Positions 53,481 through 61,682 of a DNA stretch of 64,000 nucleotides are shown here, in pieces. Positions within the stretch are counted from its first letter, which is position 1; each line of letters opens with the position of its first letter. The stretch lies in NCBI RefSeq assembly GCF_010747415.1, contig NZ_JAAGNZ010000001.1:2356001-2420000 (forward strand), in the 5' to 3' direction. A model generated the notes under the pieces. That model was not told the origin of the DNA. It ran no database searches and saw only the letters and a program-made list of their open reading frames with translations. The DNA is from Spirosoma agri. GTDB lineage: Bacteria > Bacteroidota > Bacteroidia > Cytophagales > Spirosomataceae. Both the position numbers and the translations under genes were made by a program.

Positions 53481-54008
53481 TTACAACAACACGTTGGCAA
53501 TATCCTGCCAGGATTTGACGCGCTTGAATTGCTGATCATCCCGGTTATGTAGGGCATCGAAAAGCAACCCTTCACCCTGAAACGTAAGCAGGTTACGCGG
53601 TAAATCATCAATCAGAAAGTCCGTGTTCAGAACGCTTTTATCCCCCAAGAATACGTAGTTGCGCCATGATATGGCCGGGAAGTGTTCGCCTAGCCAGTCC
53701 CATTTTTCCCGGAGTGAATTGGGGAATTCCTGAGCCGCTGTCGCGATAAAAATATCGTACTTGTTCATGAGATCGGCGATGACATCTTGCGCGCCTTCCA
53801 TCACCGGAATGTCCCGGAAGAAGCCAATTTCATATACCCGTTCCGAAATGGCCTTGTATTCGTGTTCGTCGAACAGTTCGTGGAACGACTTCTCTTTTAG
53901 TTCTTCATACGTATACCGGGGCATGTCGCCTTCCAGATACAGTTGAATGAACTTGGCGTGCGTGTCAGCCATGACATCATCCATGTCAATTGCAATGCGT
54001 TGTTTCAT
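53481..54008 (-). CDS. 5'(3')-deoxyribonucleotidase-like HAD phosphatase
   Basis: About 175 aa from ATG 54008 (MKQRIAIDMDDVMAD); the longer frame to 54074 would run into the neighbouring repeat and is rejected. The DxD nucleophile pair lies in IDMDDV, Ser/Thr in IFIATAAQEF and the Lys/acid pair in VFLGDKSVLNTDFLIDD. It matches NT5C-type nucleotidases, which dephosphorylate (deoxy)nucleoside monophosphates. Small HAD enzyme, cytoplasmic. Confidence 0.88.
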   Translation of the reverse strand: MKQRIAIDMDDVMADTHAKFIQLYLEGDMPRYTYEELKEKSFHELFDEHEYKAISERVYEIGFFRDIPVMEGAQDVIADLMNKYDIFIATAAQEFPNSLREKWDWLGEHFPAISWRNYVFLGDKSVLNTDFLIDDLPRNLLTFQGEGLLFDALHNRDDQQFKRVKSWQDIANVLL

Positions 54009-54019
54009 ATACTTGTCAG

Positions 54020-54131
54020 AACCCGGATTTATGGGATTTATCTGACTGACAATGATTTTACTGTTTGCTTTCAATGAAAGCTATTCCCAACGAAATCATA
54101 ATTAGTCAATCAAATCCCATAAATCCGGGTT
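54020..54131. repeat. Cloverleaf-like intergenic repeat, copy B
   Basis: Perfect 20-bp arms 54020-54039 (AACCCGGATTTATGGGATTT) and 54112-54131. Inside are ATGATTT / AAATCAT and a hairpin GCTTTC-AAT-GAAAGC. It shares the GACTGAC-ATG-TTTT...GAAAGC...CCCAAC interior with copy A at 46626. The stop codon of the E2 gene overlaps its right arm. Confidence 0.85.
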
Positions 54132-55596
54132 AGATTTTACGGGTTGTATCGAATTGTTCCAGGTAATCGCCCACACGCCGGACGAACTGACCGCCCAGTG
54201 ATCCATCGACAACGCGGTGGTCGTACGAATGGGATAAAAACATCAACTGCCGTATACCGATAAAATCGCCCTGGGGCGTTTCGATAACGGCTGGTTTCTT
54301 AATGATGGCACCGAATGCCATGATCGCTACTTGAGGCTGCACAATAATGGGCGTTCCCATCAGATTACCGAATGTGCCAATGTTCGAGATCGTGTAAGTG
54401 CCGCCAGCCAGATCGTCGGCGGTGAGTTTGTTCTCGCGGGCGCGTTTGGTTAGATCATTCACTTTTTTCGTTAAGCCAACGAGGTTATATTGCTCGGCAT
54501 CGTGAATGACCGGTACGATCAGGTTACCATTGGGCAGCGCAACCGCCATTCCGATATTAACCGACTTTTTTACCAGAATCGAATCTCCTTCGACAGAGAC
54601 ATTGATCATTGGGAAGTCTTTGATGGCTTTAACGATCGCTTCGACCAGAATGGGCGTATAAGTCAGATTTTCGCCGGTCTGTCTCTTGAAGTCGTCCTTC
54701 ATGCGGTTTCGCCACTCGACGACCGGTGTCATATCGGCTTCAACGAACGAGCTGACGTGTGGCGAAATCTGCTTGGACTCCACCATCCGTTGCGCAATCA
54801 TTTTTCGCATCCGATCCATCTGAATGATATCCGATTGTCCATTGACTGAACTGCCGGACTTACCATTGACCGGGGCGGGTGGTTGCGGTGCAGCAGGCCG
54901 TGACGATGGTGCTTCCGGGGGGGCTAGAGTAGCCTTGACAACCGGAGCCGCCTGAGGCAATCGGCCCTCGGATCGGTCAATCACATAGGCCAGAATATCT
55001 TTCTTCGTCAGGCGATTCTCGACACCCGATCCGACAATACGGTCAAGCTCATCGCGCGAGACGCTTTCTTCTTTCGCGATATTCAGAACCAGCGGTGAAT
55101 AAAACCGGTCGGTGAAGATCGTCTGATTGTCGGCCAGTGCTGTTGGTGAAGCGGCTACCGCTTTTTCCGGAACCGCAGCCCGGCTACTCATGGCTGCAAT
55201 ACTGGTTTCTAGTTCGCGGGCCGACTCTGTCACTTCGGTATCTTCTCCCTCTGTTTCAGCCGGCACGTTGGCGACATCGCCGATGCCCACGGGCGATTGA
55301 TCGGCCGCTGCCTTCGGCCCGTCCGGAACCGGCTGGGTTTCAATTAAACCTGTTTCGTCGGTTTCGATGCGGGCAATGGGAGCGCCAACCGCTACCACAT
55401 CACCATCGTTCACCAACAATTCTTTCAGAATACCGTTTTCCGGTGCAGGAACCTCCGTATCTACTTTATCAGTAGCGACTTCCAACACCGATTCGTCGGC
55501 TTCGATACGATCACCGGGTTGTTTGAGCCACCCAATTATCGTACATTCCATTATACTTTCGCCCATTTTGGGCATGACCATGTCGATGAGAGCCAT
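54130..55596 (-). CDS. 2-oxoacid dehydrogenase E2 (dihydrolipoyl acyltransferase)
   Basis: 488 aa. The lipoyl domain is at residues 1-80 (EVATDKVDTEVPAP, lipoylated Lys in DKVD), and a long Ala/Pro/Glu linker follows. The E3-binding domain is near 165-200 (SPLVLNIAKEESVSRDELDRIVGSG). The catalytic domain follows and carries HSYDHRVVDGSLGG with the catalytic HxxxDG. Whether it belongs to pyruvate, 2-oxoglutarate or branched-chain dehydrogenase is not resolvable here; E1 is not adjacent. Mitochondrial-type single-lipoyl layout. Confidence 0.93.
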   Translation of the reverse strand: MALIDMVMPKMGESIMECTIIGWLKQPGDRIEADESVLEVATDKVDTEVPAPENGILKELLVNDGDVVAVGAPIARIETDETGLIETQPVPDGPKAAADQSPVGIGDVANVPAETEGEDTEVTESARELETSIAAMSSRAAVPEKAVAASPTALADNQTIFTDRFYSPLVLNIAKEESVSRDELDRIVGSGVENRLTKKDILAYVIDRSEGRLPQAAPVVKATLAPPEAPSSRPAAPQPPAPVNGKSGSSVNGQSDIIQMDRMRKMIAQRMVESKQISPHVSSFVEADMTPVVEWRNRMKDDFKRQTGENLTYTPILVEAIVKAIKDFPMINVSVEGDSILVKKSVNIGMAVALPNGNLIVPVIHDAEQYNLVGLTKKVNDLTKRARENKLTADDLAGGTYTISNIGTFGNLMGTPIIVQPQVAIMAFGAIIKKPAVIETPQGDFIGIRQLMFLSHSYDHRVVDGSLGGQFVRRVGDYLEQFDTTRKI

Positions 55597-55675
55597 GTGT
55601 TTTTAACTGATGAATGACGAATAATGAGTTCTGACGAACGAGCCACCCGGCTGATGGTTCAAAACAGCTGGCTCA

Positions 55676-56932
55676 TTATTCACCGTTGAGTAGTTCCTCC
55701 CGCAGCATGTTCAAAACATACGTAGAGGTAAGTTGAATATTTTGATCACGGTACTGACCGAGCCGTAACAGCCGAGCGACCGTGCGCTGATCGGTAGCGC
55801 AGGCGATCCAGATCGTACCAACGGGTTTGTCGGGGGTACCGCCATCCGGACCGGCAATACCACTGGTGGCAATGCCAACATTGGTGCCCAGCGCGGTACG
55901 AACACCTTCTGCCATCTGGCGAACCGTTTCTTCGCTCACCGCTCCGAACTGTTCTAGCATACTGGCTTGAACGCCCAACTGGTTTACCTTGACGGCATTG
56001 CTGTAACTAACGATACTACCCCAGAAATAAGCCGACGAACCGGGTATTTTGGTAATCTGTGATGACACAAATCCCCCCGTGCAGCTTTCGGCAATACCCA
56101 GGGTTAGATTCTTTTCCGTGAGAAGCTTACCCACCACGATTTCAAGCTCGTCGCCATCGTAACCGAACACATTTTTTTCAATCAAGGGCAACACTTTCTC
56201 AACCTGTTCCGCCAGTTGCTGGTCAAGTAATGCTTCATCGGTGCCGGTCGTTGTCAGGCGAAGTTTTACGCCCCCAAAACTGGGCAGATAAGCCAGTTTG
56301 ATCGGATCAGGCAGCGCATCTTCCCAGGCTTCGATACGTTCGGCCAGAAACGATTCGCCAATCCCCACTGTCCGAATCATCTTGTGCTTGATCACCGGCG
56401 TTTCGAAGTGCTCCTGCAGCTTGGGTAAAATCCGGTTCGACATGAGGTGCTTCATCTCAAACGGAACACCCGGCAGCGAAATATAAACCCGCCCTTCATG
56501 TTCCATCCACATGCCGGGTGCCGTTCCCCAATCATTTTGGATATAATCGGCGTTGGCTGGCAAATCGGCCTGTCCCCGGTTGAGGTCGGTCATTTCGCGG
56601 CCTCGTTTCTCGAAAAAACTCGTCACCAGCGCCAGGGCTGTTGGGTTGCGCACTAAGTCGACGCCAAAATAGGTACAGAGCGTTTTCTTTGTAATATCGT
56701 CTTTGGTTGGCCCGAGTCCACCGGTCAGAATAATGACATCGGCACGTTGATGGGCTTCGCGCAGAATGTCCAGAATGGCGTCGGTCTGATCACCAACGGA
56801 CGACTTGCGAACAACGCGAATGCCAATGTTTGTGAGTTCGGTGCCGAGCCAGGCGGTATTCGTGTCGGTAATTTGTCCGAATAAAATTTCGTCGCCGATA
56901 GTAACCACTTCGGCACGGATCGTGTTGGTCAT
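55676..56932 (-). CDS. cinA: CinA-like (NMN deamidase-related) protein
   Basis: 418 aa from ATG 56932 (MTNTIRAEVVTIGDEILFGQ), the normal CinA opening. The longer frame to 57034 crosses a promoter box (reverse TACTTTTG at 57005-57012) and is rejected. The N-terminal MoaB-like domain has TGGLGPTKDDITKKTLCTYFG. The C-terminal deamidase domain has LGIAESCTGGFVSSQITKIPGSS and GIATSGIAGPDGG, with Ser/Lys catalytic residues. The enzyme recycles nicotinamide mononucleotide or hydrolyses related compounds. Confidence 0.95.
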   Translation of the reverse strand: MTNTIRAEVVTIGDEILFGQITDTNTAWLGTELTNIGIRVVRKSSVGDQTDAILDILREAHQRADVIILTGGLGPTKDDITKKTLCTYFGVDLVRNPTALALVTSFFEKRGREMTDLNRGQADLPANADYIQNDWGTAPGMWMEHEGRVYISLPGVPFEMKHLMSNRILPKLQEHFETPVIKHKMIRTVGIGESFLAERIEAWEDALPDPIKLAYLPSFGGVKLRLTTTGTDEALLDQQLAEQVEKVLPLIEKNVFGYDGDELEIVVGKLLTEKNLTLGIAESCTGGFVSSQITKIPGSSAYFWGSIVSYSNAVKVNQLGVQASMLEQFGAVSEETVRQMAEGVRTALGTNVGIATSGIAGPDGGTPDKPVGTIWIACATDQRTVARLLRLGQYRDQNIQLTSTYVLNMLREELLNGE

Positions 56933-57004
56933 AGGAAATGCGGCCCGAAGGTCGTTGTAAAATCTGGAAGCGGCCTTGTTTAAACCTTCGCTTCTGGCAG
57001 CGGT

Positions 57005-57012
57005 CAAAAGTA
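57005..57012 (-). promoter_or_regulatory. Promoter box for cinA
   Basis: CAAAAGTA on the top strand reads TACTTTTG in reverse. The predicted leader is about 65 nt to ATG 56932. Confidence 0.5.
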
Positions 57013-57070
57013 CGAAAAAACGATTTAGGGGCATTGGCCGTTATCTAACCGCAACCTAATAAATCCTAAA

Positions 57071-57829
57071 ATGAAAAAAAGTGTTTTCACGACCGCGTTG
57101 CTGGCTACAATGATCAGTGCGACCAGCTTTGCGCAGGATTCGACCCGTCAGAAATCGACCGGTGGAATTTTTGGCAAAATACTTAACGCCGTTACTCAGC
57201 CATCTGCCGGAACGGCGGGCGGACTGACAAACAGCGATATTGCATCGGGGTTGAAAGAAGCACTCCGGATCGGCGTAACCAACGGATCGAATCAGGCATC
57301 GCAGCTGGACGGTTATTTTAAAAATCCACTGCTTAAGCTGGCGTTTCCGCCTGAGGCACAAAAGGTTGCTGCTAAACTTCGTCAGCTGGGATTTAACAGA
57401 CAGGTCGATCAGTTTGAGCTATCGTTGAACCGTGCGGCTGAAGATGCGGCCAAAAAAGCGGCTCCCGTTTTTGTTAAAGCCATTACGTCGATGAGCATTC
57501 AGGATGCGGTAGGTATCCTGGGTGGCCCGAACGATGCCGCCACTCAATATTTACGCCGGACATCCGGTCAGCAACTGGTCTCCGAGTTTACGCCGATCAT
57601 CGATAGCACGCTGAAGAAAAATAATGCAACCCGCTACTACGGGGACCTCGTGACCACGTATAACAAAATACCGTTCGTGCAGAAAGCGAACCCGAACCTC
57701 ACCGAGTATGCCACGAATAAGGCCGTTGATGGTCTGTTTATTCTGGTCGCTCAGGAAGAAACCAAGATTCGCGAAAATCCAGCCGCCCGCGTGACGGATC
57801 TGCTGAAGAAAGTATTTTCGAAACAGTAA
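57071..57829 (+). CDS. DUF4197 domain protein, exported
   Basis: 252 aa. Signal peptide (MKKSVFTTALLATMISATSFAQ) then the DUF4197 body: LTNSDIASGLKEALRIGVTNGSNQASQLDGYFKNP, LPFPPEAQ-type loop, DAVGILGGPNDAATQYLRRTSGQQL and TEYATNKAVDGLFILVAQEETKIRENPAARVTDLLKKVF. Function unknown; secreted or periplasmic. Separated by about 140 bp from the divergent cinA. Confidence 0.92.
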   Translation: MKKSVFTTALLATMISATSFAQDSTRQKSTGGIFGKILNAVTQPSAGTAGGLTNSDIASGLKEALRIGVTNGSNQASQLDGYFKNPLLKLAFPPEAQKVAAKLRQLGFNRQVDQFELSLNRAAEDAAKKAAPVFVKAITSMSIQDAVGILGGPNDAATQYLRRTSGQQLVSEFTPIIDSTLKKNNATRYYGDLVTTYNKIPFVQKANPNLTEYATNKAVDGLFILVAQEETKIRENPAARVTDLLKKVFSKQ

Positions 57830-57836
57830 TAGTAGT

Positions 57837-57868
57837 ACAGTAGGGTGGGTGGGAACCCGCCCTACTGT
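57837..57868. terminator. Convergent hairpin
   Basis: Stem ACAGTAGGG / CCCTACTGT (57837-57845, 57860-57868) with an inner GGGT / ACCC pair, right after the DUF4197 stop and before the stop of the opposing haemoglobin gene. Confidence 0.75.
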
Positions 57869-57870
57869 TA

Positions 57871-58266
57871 TTACATATACGAATCGTTGTTCAAATACTC
57901 AAGTTTGTTGTTCCAGACAAGCGCAATCTGCGTTGCGCGCTGCCGCACCTGATCGGCGGTTTCGCCCTCAAAGTGTTCGGTCAGCGTTTGCGTAAATAAG
58001 GCCAGCCAGCGTTCAAAATGGTCGATCGTGAGCGTATGTTTCTGGTTGACGATAAGGTGGGGGCGAAACGGATGACCATCGTAGCCGTTGTTGCCAAGAA
58101 TGATGCTTTCCCAGAACGCGTACATTTTGGGCAGATGTTTCGACCAGTCGACCTTCGCCACATCAGTAAAAATAGGACCAATCAGCGGATCGATTTGCAC
58201 TTTCTCGTAAAATGAATCGACCATAAAACGGACGTCTTCCGGCGAATCCAGCTTTCGTTTCGGCAT
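57871..58266 (-). CDS. Group III truncated haemoglobin
   Basis: 131 aa. Two-over-two globin with the trHbIII pattern: LDSPEDVRFMVDSFYEKVQIDPLIGPIF, YAFWESIILGNNGYDGHPFRPH and the proximal-His helix LTIDHFERWLALFTQTL. Binds O2, NO or related ligands; possible NO detoxification or oxygen sensing. The opposing hairpin terminates it. Confidence 0.93.
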   Translation of the reverse strand: MPKRKLDSPEDVRFMVDSFYEKVQIDPLIGPIFTDVAKVDWSKHLPKMYAFWESIILGNNGYDGHPFRPHLIVNQKHTLTIDHFERWLALFTQTLTEHFEGETADQVRQRATQIALVWNNKLEYLNNDSYM

Positions 58267-58290
58267 TAGTTATTAGGTTTTGAGTGGCTT

Positions 58291-58635
58291 TCAGATGAAG
58301 ATTTTCTCATACTGATCTGCCTTAAAGCCTAACAAAACAAGTTGCCCGTTTGATTCAATCAGCGGACGCCGGATGACCGATGGTTTGTCGATCATCAGCG
58401 CAGTGGCTTCATCGGCAGTGGTCGGTTTTTCGGCATCCGGAATCTTCTTCCAGGTCGTTCCTGCCCGGTTTACCAAATCTTCCCACGACTTCTGTGTCAG
58501 CCAGTGATCGATCGTTTTTCGATCGATTCCCTGTTTTTTATAGTCATGAAACAGGTAGTCGATGTTGTGCTCCGCCAACCAGGCGCGGGCTTTTTTTACA
58601 GTGTCACAATTCGGGATGGCGTACAGGGTAAACAT
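58291..58635 (-). CDS. ArsC/Spx-like thioredoxin-fold protein
   Basis: About 114 aa from ATG 58635 (MFTLYAIPNCDTVKKARAWL); the longer frame to 58776 overlaps gldC and is rejected. The NCDTVKKAR segment has the ArsC-family Cys, and QGIDRKTIDHWLTQKSW and MIDKPSVIRRPLIE are typical of YffB-type ArsC relatives. Probably a glutathione- or thiol-dependent reductase-like protein, not a dedicated arsenate reductase (no ars genes nearby). Confidence 0.9.
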   Translation of the reverse strand: MFTLYAIPNCDTVKKARAWLAEHNIDYLFHDYKKQGIDRKTIDHWLTQKSWEDLVNRAGTTWKKIPDAEKPTTADEATALMIDKPSVIRRPLIESNGQLVLLGFKADQYEKIFI

Positions 58636-58746
58636 GGTAATTGGTGCGTTGAGAGCGAATTTAGTAACGAAGGAGGGAACCCGTTTTAGCGGCACTAGTG
58701 TTTGATGCGCGGGTTTCCATCGCAACGGTGAACCAGCCTCGTTACG

Positions 58747-58754
58747 TATATTTG
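58747..58754 (+). promoter_or_regulatory. TAnnTTTG box abutting gldC start
   Basis: TATATTTG ends 5 nt before the ATG at 58760: possible leaderless transcript. Confidence 0.55.
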
Positions 58755-58759
58755 CATCC

Positions 58760-59110
58760 ATGAAAAAGTCAGACATTCATTTTGCCGTCGAATTAGACAA
58801 CCAGAATATTCCCGAAAAAATTTACTGGGAAGCGACCGATAACCCGAATGAGGGCCTCAGCGACACGCGGGCCGTTGCCATTGCCCTTTGGGATCATTAC
58901 CACAACAGTACGCTCAAAATTGACCTCTGGACGAAAGAGATGGAGGTTATCGATATGAAACGCTTCCTGATTGAAATCATGAGTGGCATTGCCGATACGG
59001 CAATCAACGCCACGGGTGACAAACAAATGGCTACGGATATTGAAAATACCTGCCGGGTTCTGAGCAAACGACTCGAAGAAGAAATCAAGGAGCAGCAAAA
59101 GCAACAGTAG
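58760..59110 (+). CDS. gldC: Gliding motility protein GldC
   Basis: 116 aa, as in other GldC proteins. SDIHFAVELDNQNIPEKIYWEATDN and TLKIDLWTKEMEVIDMKRFLIEIMSG match the family. A Gln/Lys-rich tail ends it. In Flavobacterium gldC assists gliding but is not essential. No other gld or T9SS genes are in the window. The start is clear because the TATATTTG promoter box leaves only 5 nt before ATG. Confidence 0.9.
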   Translation: MKKSDIHFAVELDNQNIPEKIYWEATDNPNEGLSDTRAVAIALWDHYHNSTLKIDLWTKEMEVIDMKRFLIEIMSGIADTAINATGDKQMATDIENTCRVLSKRLEEEIKEQQKQQ

Positions 59111-59176
59111 TCAACACCGAAGCGATCGAGTTGATCGTTCTAATGCTGAGACCCCTCTAGCCATGATTTCCCAGTT

Positions 59177-60370
59177 ATGAAAAAGATTATTCTGCTACTG
59201 TTCGTTGCCCACATTGCCCTTGCCCAGAACCAGAAACTGGGAATTCAGTTTAAGCAGACGCCGGTAGAAAAAGTGTTTCAGGATGCCCGGAAAGCTGGAA
59301 AACCAGTATTCGTTGAAATTTATTCGCCCACCTGCCACGTTTGTCAGAGCTTTGTGCCAACGCTGGCCGATGCACGGGTTGGCCGATTTTATAACGACAA
59401 GTTTTTCAGTACAAAGCTGGACATAGGTCAGCCCTCGACGCAGGCATTTCTAGCCCGGAATAAATTATTTGTTCCGTCGTTGCCGTTGTTCCTGTATTTC
59501 GATCCGCAGCAGAATATAATCCACTTTGCCCTGAGCAACAATTCAACCGATGAGGTAATTCGTCATGGTACGAACGCCCTGAATCCGTCAGCGCGTGGGC
59601 AGAGCATGAAATCCCGTTATCAGCAGGGCGAACGGTCCTCCAACTTCCTGATCGATTACGCCATGCTGAGTCGCATCACGAAAGATACGGTAGCGAACAT
59701 GGCGGCTATGAACGAATACGCCCGGCAACAATCGCCCGCAACGCTGACCAATCAGACAAACTGGCTGGCTCTTCAGAAACTGGTCCTGGATTTCGAGAAT
59801 CCTATGTTCCAATACATGCTGGGCCACCTGGATGCGTACCGGAAAGCGTACGGAGCCGAACCAACGCAACTGACGGCTGAAAATATTCTGATGTCGTCAT
59901 TGTACAGTGGGCGGGGGGGGCAGTTCCCGGTGAGCAAAATTTTACAGATTCGGCAGGATCTGGTCAAAATCGGTATCGATCCGAAAGTTGCCGCCAACCG
60001 TACGCTACTGCCCGAAGTCAACGCGTACTTCCGGGCCCGGCAAACGGCGAAGGCTGTCGATCGGATGGACAATCAGGTGGCTTCGAATCAATTGTCGGTG
60101 CCTGAGTACATGTATATCTCACGGCTTTTTAATCGCACCAGTCCTGATGCGTCCGATGCGCCGACGGTAGCGAAATGGGTCAACAAAGGGTTAGCCCTGA
60201 AGCCAACGCCAAAGGAACAGGCCGATCTCTATTTTGAACTGGCTGAAGCGTACCGACGGGGTGGAAAAACGGCCGATGCGCAGAAGGCGGCCCAGAAATC
60301 GATGGAACTGGCGCAGGCAAGTCGGCTGGATACCCGCCGAAACGTTGAACAGATGGGGCGACTGAAATAA
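59177..60370 (+). CDS. Exported thioredoxin-family protein with C-terminal helical repeats
   Basis: 397 aa. A signal peptide (MKKIILLLFVAHIALAQ) precedes a thioredoxin-like domain with CHVC in EIYSPTCHVCQSFVP (residues ~50-65) and VPSLPLFLYFD. The later part (residues ~160-397) is helical and ends in a TPR-like stretch (PTPKEQADLYFELAEAYRRGGKTADAQKAAQKSMELAQ). An in-frame G8 run lies at 59913-59920. Likely periplasmic, acting in disulfide or stress functions (inference). A long hairpin follows. Confidence 0.88.
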   Translation: MKKIILLLFVAHIALAQNQKLGIQFKQTPVEKVFQDARKAGKPVFVEIYSPTCHVCQSFVPTLADARVGRFYNDKFFSTKLDIGQPSTQAFLARNKLFVPSLPLFLYFDPQQNIIHFALSNNSTDEVIRHGTNALNPSARGQSMKSRYQQGERSSNFLIDYAMLSRITKDTVANMAAMNEYARQQSPATLTNQTNWLALQKLVLDFENPMFQYMLGHLDAYRKAYGAEPTQLTAENILMSSLYSGRGGQFPVSKILQIRQDLVKIGIDPKVAANRTLLPEVNAYFRARQTAKAVDRMDNQVASNQLSVPEYMYISRLFNRTSPDASDAPTVAKWVNKGLALKPTPKEQADLYFELAEAYRRGGKTADAQKAAQKSMELAQASRLDTRRNVEQMGRLK

Positions 60371-60382
60371 AGATAATAAACG

Positions 60383-60437
60383 AGTGTACCGTTTGTGATT
60401 TGTTGCGCTTGTTGCGACCAATCACAAACGGTACACT
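60383..60437. terminator. 18-bp perfect convergent hairpin
   Basis: Arms 60383-60400 (AGTGTACCGTTTGTGATT) and 60420-60437 with a 19-nt loop that contains a TTGCG pair. It separates the thioredoxin gene from the opposing TPR gene, whose stop lies in the right arm. Confidence 0.88.
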
Positions 60438-60988
60438 TATTTTTGAAATACCGGATTCGTAAACGGCGGCTTAAGCAGGATGTGGAACGAATTCTCATCG
60501 CCCAACGAAACCGCCCGACGAAGATCACTCTCTGCCTGCGGGATCTGCCGAATCTGAATTCGGGCCAAGGCCCGCCAGCGATACGCATCGGGCTGTTCGT
60601 CACGAAAATGCCAGACCGCTTTGTCGAATTCGCGAAACGCATCGCTGAACTGATTGGTTTTGTAGTAAGCGATGCCCCGATCCAGGTAGCAATCGGCTAA
60701 CGTATTATCACGGCTGAGCGCCTGGGTAAGATCGTAAATCGCAGAATAATAATTGTCCTGAACGAGTTGGCATTTCCCCCGATACGCATAGGCAATCGCT
60801 GATTTGGGATGTTGCCGAACCGCATCATCGAAGTAACGATGAGCTTCGGTAATGTTGCGGGTCGATACCAGCTCAATTCCCTTGCGAAATCTGCTCCGGT
60901 CTTTATCGGATGGTGTGTCGTGATCCATCAGGTAATACCGAAGGGTGAGATACACCACAAAAAGCAGACACAACAACGCAACCTCCAT
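60437..60988 (-). CDS. TPR-repeat membrane-anchored protein
   Basis: 183 aa. One N-terminal transmembrane helix (MEVALLCLLFVVYLTLRYYL) is followed by about four TPR units: ITEAHRYFDDAVRQHPKSAIAYAYRGKC, NYYSAIYDLTQALSRDNTLADCYLDRG, QFSDAFREFDKAVWHFRDEQPDAYRWRA and QIPQAESDLRRAVSLGDENS. A protein-protein interaction scaffold in the cytoplasm or periplasm. Function otherwise unknown. Confidence 0.88.
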   Translation of the reverse strand: MEVALLCLLFVVYLTLRYYLMDHDTPSDKDRSRFRKGIELVSTRNITEAHRYFDDAVRQHPKSAIAYAYRGKCQLVQDNYYSAIYDLTQALSRDNTLADCYLDRGIAYYKTNQFSDAFREFDKAVWHFRDEQPDAYRWRALARIQIRQIPQAESDLRRAVSLGDENSFHILLKPPFTNPVFQK

Positions 60989-61056
60989 AACACAGTCTGA
61001 TTTTTTTCAGTCTCGCAAAAATACACTGTTCGGCTTGCTCAAGGCAAGCCATCTCA

Positions 61057-61407
61057 CTAGTTTAGTTGCTCCCGAATGGCTTTGGGTAAACTCTTCCTGA
61101 CAAGCTCATAAGAGTGGTCGATCCAGTCCTGCACATCGCTGTTGCGGATGCTTCCATCAAGCGTAACCGTATTCCAGTGGGTCTTATTCATATGATAGCC
61201 CGGTACTACCGCCGAAAACTGCTCCCGTAATTGTACGGCTCGCTCAGGGTCACATTTGAGATTGATTGTTGTAGGGCGACTCTCCGTGTCCATCAGGGCA
61301 AATATTTTACCGCCGACCTTGAAAACCAGCGTCTCTTCGCCAAATGGAAACGATTCGGTGGCTCCGGTTCTGGTCAGGCAGTAGTTACGCAGGGTTTCAG
61401 TGTTCAT
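61057..61407 (-). CDS. MmcQ/YjbR-family protein
   Basis: 116 aa, full family length. It opens MNTETLRNYCLTRTGATESFPFGEETLVFKVGGKIFALM and has HMNKTHWNTVTLDG and VQDWIDHSYELVRKSLPK. YjbR folds bind DNA in some cases, but the role is not settled. Overlaps the downstream small gene by 4 bp, so both are in one operon. Confidence 0.93.
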   Translation of the reverse strand: MNTETLRNYCLTRTGATESFPFGEETLVFKVGGKIFALMDTESRPTTINLKCDPERAVQLREQFSAVVPGYHMNKTHWNTVTLDGSIRNSDVQDWIDHSYELVRKSLPKAIREQLN

Positions 61408-61592
61408 CGGACGCAGTGGCGAACGGTATAAACGATTATGGCAAACAAAAACATGATAATGGAAATCCGGTTGATGCCATGCATCATGCGCAGATTCACG
61501 TTGGTCGGGTGATTGGGATCGGGCTTCCGGAAGACGCGAAGGAAATACGAGAAAACGGGCCCTATTTTTAAATAATCAATAAAACGATTCAT
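61404..61592 (-). CDS. Small membrane protein (DUF6728-like)
   Basis: 62 aa. MNRFIDYLKIGPVFSYFLRVFRKPDPNHPTNVNLRMMHGINRIS then one hydrophobic helix IIMFLFAIIVYTVRHC. I believe this is the small DUF6728-type family of Bacteroidota, though not certain. Its stop overlaps the MmcQ ATG, so it is translationally coupled. Confidence 0.75.
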   Translation of the reverse strand: MNRFIDYLKIGPVFSYFLRVFRKPDPNHPTNVNLRMMHGINRISIIMFLFAIIVYTVRHCVR

Positions 61593-61682
61593 AGAGAAAG
61601 ATCGGGTCGGATTTTTTGTGATGTTGCGCAGGTACGAACAAACTCCTCCCTACTTGGCTAACAAACTTTAGCGTCTGTTAAG

